From positions 62,001 to 126,000 of the forward strand of contig JAEUKI010000012.1 in assembly GCA_016793325.1 (NCBI GenBank): a stretch of 64,000 nucleotides of DNA, given 5' to 3'. Positions within the stretch are counted from its first letter, which is position 1, and each line of letters begins with the position of its first letter. Below are positions 60,709 to 64,000 of this stretch, piece by piece. The notes under the pieces were generated by a model, which ran no database searches, was not told the origin of the DNA, and worked only from the letters and a program-made list of their open reading frames with translations. Made by a program: the position numbers and the translations under genes. This stretch comes from Myxococcales bacterium. Its GTDB lineage: Bacteria > Myxococcota_A > Polyangia > Polyangiales > Ga0077539.

Positions 60709-62319
60709 TCATCCCACCAACGGCGCAAATCGCAGCGGGTCGGCGACGTTCTTCACTTTGGCCTGTCGCTCGGCGCCAAAGGTCAGCCCGTGGTCCGCGG
60801 GCAGCGCTTCGATCGCCTCGCGCATGACGAGGATTTCGTCGCGCTCGGCGCAGCCTTGGAGGCGCGCGGTGTTGTTCATCCCGCTCGAGAAGCCGGTGAA
60901 ATTGTCGTTGGGTCCGAAGCGGCCAACGAAGAGCGGCGCGAGGTTGACCCCAGTGCTGACCGCGAGCCCGCCCTCGCGGAGGTGCTCGAACCCGTCGCGC
61001 GACGGAAACGCGCTCGTCATCGCGCGGATCTCTCTCGCGCACTCGACCGCGCGCAGGATCCGGTTCGAGCGATCCGTGTCGAAGAAGGGCGGCCCGAAGA
61101 GCGCGATGATGCAGTCGCCGACCATCTTGTCGAACACGCCGCCGTGCTTCCACACGATCTCGACGGCCTCGTGCGACCAACGTTCGACGAGGTCGGCGAC
61201 GGCGCTCGGCGTCTTCAACACCTGCTCGGACAGCTTCGTGAATCCCGAGATGTCGATGAACACCATCCCCACCTCGGCCTCGCGGGGCGTGAGGTATCGC
61301 TTGTCGTAGCCCTCTTCGATGAGCAATCGCGAGACGTCCTCCGCGCGAAACGAGCGGTGGAGCGTGCGCCACTCTTTGTTGAAGTCGACCACGCGCTGGC
61401 GGATGAAGCCCGAGAAGCCCGACAGGAGCTCTCGATCCCACGTGTTGAACCCGCCGACGGACGAGGTGACGAGGAGCTTGCCGACGACGGTCGTCGTCGT
61501 GACGCCGTTGATCAGCACTTCTTCTTGCGCCCGCTCGAAGCCGAAGCGCTGAAGCAGCGCGGTGTCGCCGCTGCGCAAATGAGCCCGAGCTTCTCGGCGG
61601 ACGACCTCTTCGTCCGCGTGCGGCGCGAGCGCGCCCATCGTGTCGAAGCGCAACACGCCTCGCTCGAAGAGCTGCACGTGAACCGTGCTCGTCGAGTCTT
61701 CTTCGGCCACGACGACGAGCAACAGTCGATCGAGGGGAACGCTCTTTGCCAGCACGTCCACCGCGGACTTGAGCCCCTCGGCGAGCACCCTGTGCTTGAG
61801 CGCGTCTCCGAGCGACATCATCACTCTGTGTCGCTCGCGCGTCGCGCGGATCGAGTAGAGGAAGTTGTCGACCTCCTCGCACATCACGTTGAGCAGAGCC
61901 GCGACGTGCTCCGGGTCCTGCGCGGACTTCGAGTTCGCGTCGAGCACGACGGCCGCCTGTCCGAACCACTCGCCCGCGACGTCGAGCGGCTGCGCCACGA
62001 GCACGACGTCACCGCGCCGAAGCGTCACCGCGTCACCGTCCTTCTCGGTCGCCTCGAGCACCTCGTCGAAGCACGGAACGATCGTGTTTCGCGGGTGCGT
62101 GACGGTCACGAGCGAGAGCTCCTCGCCGAAGCTCCGCAGAAACGCGGCCTTCGCGCCCACCATCGCGCAGAGCGCGGGGAGCACGTGCGCCATGGTGTCC
62201 GCGAGCGAGCGTCGCGCTTGCAGCGACTCTTCGATGAGGTCGTCGATGCGCTCGTTGAGCGCGATCATCTGCCGCGCTTTGTCGAGCTGGCGACGCAGGT
62301 CGTTGGTGTCGTCGGTCAT
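60709..62319 (-). CDS. class III adenylate/guanylate cyclase with GAF-like sensor part
   Basis: A 536-residue soluble signalling protein. A coiled coil (DLRRQLDKARQMIALNERID) is followed by a GAF-like region (about 60-330) and the cyclase domain (about 350-520). Metal-binding Asp residues lie in VGMVFIDISGFTKLSEQ and FDKMVGDCIIALFGPP. The transition-state Asn and Arg are in MNNTARLQGCAERDE. The position normally holding the adenine-selecting Asp (VxGDxVN) reads FSSGMN, so base selection may differ. ATG 62319 (MTDDTNDLRRQ) is preferred over an upstream ATG. The product, cAMP or cGMP, cannot be told. Confidence 0.88.
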   Translation of the reverse strand: MTDDTNDLRRQLDKARQMIALNERIDDLIEESLQARRSLADTMAHVLPALCAMVGAKAAFLRSFGEELSLVTVTHPRNTIVPCFDEVLEATEKDGDAVTLRRGDVVLVAQPLDVAGEWFGQAAVVLDANSKSAQDPEHVAALLNVMCEEVDNFLYSIRATRERHRVMMSLGDALKHRVLAEGLKSAVDVLAKSVPLDRLLLVVVAEEDSTSTVHVQLFERGVLRFDTMGALAPHADEEVVRREARAHLRSGDTALLQRFGFERAQEEVLINGVTTTTVVGKLLVTSSVGGFNTWDRELLSGFSGFIRQRVVDFNKEWRTLHRSFRAEDVSRLLIEEGYDKRYLTPREAEVGMVFIDISGFTKLSEQVLKTPSAVADLVERWSHEAVEIVWKHGGVFDKMVGDCIIALFGPPFFDTDRSNRILRAVECAREIRAMTSAFPSRDGFEHLREGGLAVSTGVNLAPLFVGRFGPNDNFTGFSSGMNNTARLQGCAERDEILVMREAIEALPADHGLTFGAERQAKVKNVADPLRFAPLVG

Positions 62320-62412
62320 CGTGGGCTCAGGATCGTACGCGAATCGACGGCAAGTCTGACGGTGCATCGCGAGCGCGTCGGCGATCTTCGACCCGCGCGG
62401 AGCGGGCGCTCG

Positions 62413-63624
62413 TTACGGCGCTCCGAGCTGGCGTGCGCCGCGCCGAGCATCTTCGTCTCGCTCGCCGAGCGCGATCAGCGCAGCCTCGATCTCGCTGCGC
62501 GAATTGCGAAGCAGCGACGAATCTCGCGAGAGGATCCGCCCGAGCGACGCGACGCGAAGCTCTTGTGCTCGGACGAACTCGAGCCAACCGGCGACGTCGG
62601 GATCCGACGGGGTCGTCGGCAGAAGCCGCCGATGTGTGTCCAATCCGAGCGTGGTCGTTCCGACCCGCAACAGCCATCGATCGCGGTCGAAAACGGCGTG
62701 CACGAGGGGCAGCGCGCGGTCTCGACACGCGATGGACTCGCCCGTGGCTGCGCAGTCGATCGAGCAAATTTGCCGACGAAACGCGTAGTGCGCGACGCGC
62801 TCGCTCGCCGGCGAAAGCACCTCGATCCAGCGCTCGTCGTCCCGAGCGCGCGCGGCGATCACGACGAGATCGTCGACTCGATCGCCGTCGACGTCGGCGT
62901 ACGCGCGGTGCTCGACCGCGCTCCATTCGCCGCCAACGGCAGTCGTCGCCGCGACGGCGTTCGGCGCAAACGGCCGAAGTTCGCTCCCTGTCCACCGCAT
63001 TACAACACGATCGAATGGCTCTGCGTCGAGCACCACGAGCCTCGCGCCAGCGCTCGTCGCGCACCCGACGTAGAGCTCGTCTGCGCCGGCTTCGAAGCGC
63101 GCTTCGACTTCGCGTCGCGCGACCGCTGAAGCGCTTCGCCCGGCGGGCGACCTGCTCCATTGCTCGATCAGCGCTGCGCGCTGGACCGCGGGCGGCAAGC
63201 GGGGTTCGAGCTCGGCGCGCGCGGCGGGACAGCGAGCGTCGATCGCGGGTGGGGGCTCGACCGTCGCGATCCGACTGAGGTCGATCCACTGCTGCGCGTC
63301 GCCGCCGGAGGGACGAATTTCACGCACACGAAATCGATTGCGACGCTGCGCGAGGCGCTCGATCGCGCGTTCGACCGCTTCGCGTAGCAGCGCGGACGGC
63401 GATGCCACCTGCGCGAAGGCGACCGTGCGCGCGTTTGGCTCCGAGGGACTCGGCGCATGCGACGACGCCAGCGCGCGCCGCACGTCGACGGTTTGGGCAT
63501 CCCCCGCGGAGACCGATGCGCGTCGGCACGCGCCGAGAACACACGCTACCGACACGAACGCTGCGAAGGCCGATCGCGACGCGCGAGGGTCCTGTGTCCG
63601 CTCGCGCGTCGCCGAGGTCCGCAT
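62413..63624 (-). CDS. lipoprotein with FG-GAP-like repeat
   Basis: A 403-residue exported lipoprotein. Signal peptide with an Arg-rich start (RASRSAFAAFVSVACVLGAC, lipobox L-G-A-C). After a Ser/Pro linker and a helical part (ALLREAVERAIERLAQRRNR) there is a beta domain with Cys pairs and one FG-GAP-like unit, AYADVDGDRVDDLVVIAARA. Later segments (QICSIDCAATGESIACRDRA, WLLRVGTTTLGLDTHRRLLP) also look like propeller blades. Family unknown. ATG 63624 starts the signal peptide. It lies 26 bases from the partial gene at the right edge, on the same strand. Confidence 0.82.
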   Translation of the reverse strand: MRTSATRERTQDPRASRSAFAAFVSVACVLGACRRASVSAGDAQTVDVRRALASSHAPSPSEPNARTVAFAQVASPSALLREAVERAIERLAQRRNRFRVREIRPSGGDAQQWIDLSRIATVEPPPAIDARCPAARAELEPRLPPAVQRAALIEQWSRSPAGRSASAVARREVEARFEAGADELYVGCATSAGARLVVLDAEPFDRVVMRWTGSELRPFAPNAVAATTAVGGEWSAVEHRAYADVDGDRVDDLVVIAARARDDERWIEVLSPASERVAHYAFRRQICSIDCAATGESIACRDRALPLVHAVFDRDRWLLRVGTTTLGLDTHRRLLPTTPSDPDVAGWLEFVRAQELRVASLGRILSRDSSLLRNSRSEIEAALIALGERDEDARRGARQLGAP

Positions 63625-63650
63625 GCGCGACGCGTAGCACGATCGCCCGG

Positions 63651-64000
63651 TCAGAGCCCGGGTGCGCCGTCGGTGATCCACTGGCGAATGACCGCGATCT
63701 GCTCGTTGGCGAGCGGGACCGACGGCATGCGCTCGCCGCACGTCCCCGCGTCGGTTTGGCACTCGGTGAGCGACGGCATCGTCCCTTCGAGCTTGTGGAG
63801 GAGGTAGCTGTCCGTGGGTCGACCAGGCTCGATGAGCCGCAACCGCGGAACCTGCAACGATCGAAGCGCGAGCGTCCCGCGAATGTGCTGCTCGCTGAGG
63901 TCGCGCGACTGCGGCGTACGCCCGTCGCCGTGGTGGCAGTACATCGATCCGCAGGACTCGACGAGCACACGCAACGCAGGAGCCGCGCGCGGATCGACGC
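63651..64000 (-). CDS. cytochrome c-like/planctomycete-type domain protein (partial, N-terminus off the right edge)
   Basis: The last 115 codons of a longer gene. The visible part begins VDPRAAPALRVLVESCGSMY and has the motif C-G-S-M-Y-C-H-H, a C-x4-C-H variant of a haem-binding or disulfide motif common in myxobacterial exported proteins, then SYLLHKLEGTMPSLTECQTD, CGERMPSVPLANEQIAVIRQ and WITDGAPGL. The pattern 'L-H-K-L-E-G ... GxRMP ... I-x2-W-I-x2-G-A-P' is the usual C-terminus of these c-type cytochrome-like domains. Whether haem is bound is not clear because the spacing is not CxxCH. The frame is open to the edge. Confidence 0.72.
   Translation of the reverse strand, partial: VDPRAAPALRVLVESCGSMYCHHGDGRTPQSRDLSEQHIRGTLALRSLQVPRLRLIEPGRPTDSYLLHKLEGTMPSLTECQTDAGTCGERMPSVPLANEQIAVIRQWITDGAPGL

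Overview
This is a very GC-rich, gene-dense window with strong G/C third-position bias. Almost every kilobase is coding, on both strands, and only two gaps exceed 300 bases. Five Ser/Thr protein kinases, FHA proteins, a PP2C phosphatase, a pilB-pilT-pilC-pilS block, many lipoproteins with Asp/Ala-rich or 'PDA'-type linkers, FG-GAP and beta-propeller surface proteins and GTG/TTG starts point to a myxobacterium (Myxococcota, probably a Polyangia/Sandaracinus-like lineage). That placement is inference; there is no rRNA or tRNA in the window to confirm it.

Layout. 1-3 kb: partial hrcA, a lipoprotein, and the kinase that ends the next operon. 3-8.5 kb (minus): a Gld-like ABC exporter operon of ATPase, permease, GldG-like auxiliary and DUF4340 protein, finishing with a membrane Ser/Thr kinase. 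8.8-11.2 kb: an ECF sigma factor translationally coupled to a zinc-type anti-sigma protein with FecR-like and TonB-like parts. 11.2-16.5 kb (minus): an FG-GAP lipoprotein, a TonB-dependent receptor and a propeller lipoprotein, with overlapping ends. 16.6-18.7 kb: a SirB1/transglutaminase-like protein and a lipoprotein. 19-22.7 kb: dnaE. 22.9-24.4 kb: ParA with N-terminal zinc motifs, overlapped by a small RHH-like partner. 24.4-33 kb: PP2C phosphatase, WD40-type kinase, a divergent FHA-zinc-kinase, and a ClpA-like unfoldase, with a long imperfect palindrome between the last two. 33-39 kb: alpha/beta hydrolase, Fe-S uracil-DNA glycosylase, an acidic protein, a YbhN/LPG-synthase-type membrane protein, a TPR protein with an AIM24-like end, and pgsA. 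39-45 kb (minus): pilB, pilT, pilC, pilS without an adjacent pilR or pilA. 45-52 kb: FHA protein, two kinases, a PEGA-like membrane protein and a membrane protein that looks like a dead sulfatase. 52-64 kb: exonuclease III, Sua5, a Tat-exported caspase with two Tudor/chromo-like barrels, a PNGase F-like lipoprotein, a fused branched-chain 2-oxoacid dehydrogenase E1, a class III cyclase, lipoproteins and a partial cytochrome-like protein.

How the genes fit together. There is a signalling core (kinases, FHA readers, PP2C, ClpA-like ATPase), a surface and motility part (pil genes, Gld-like transporter, TonB uptake pair, lipoproteins), and housekeeping genes for DNA replication and repair, lipid and tRNA modification. 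Best candidates for something new are the exported caspase-Tudor protein with its neighbouring PNGase F-like lipoprotein, the zinc-ParA/RHH pair, and the kinase/FHA/PP2C/Clp neighbourhood, which resembles type VI secretion control genes but lacks the secretion machine. No CRISPR array, IS element, integrase or tRNA was seen.
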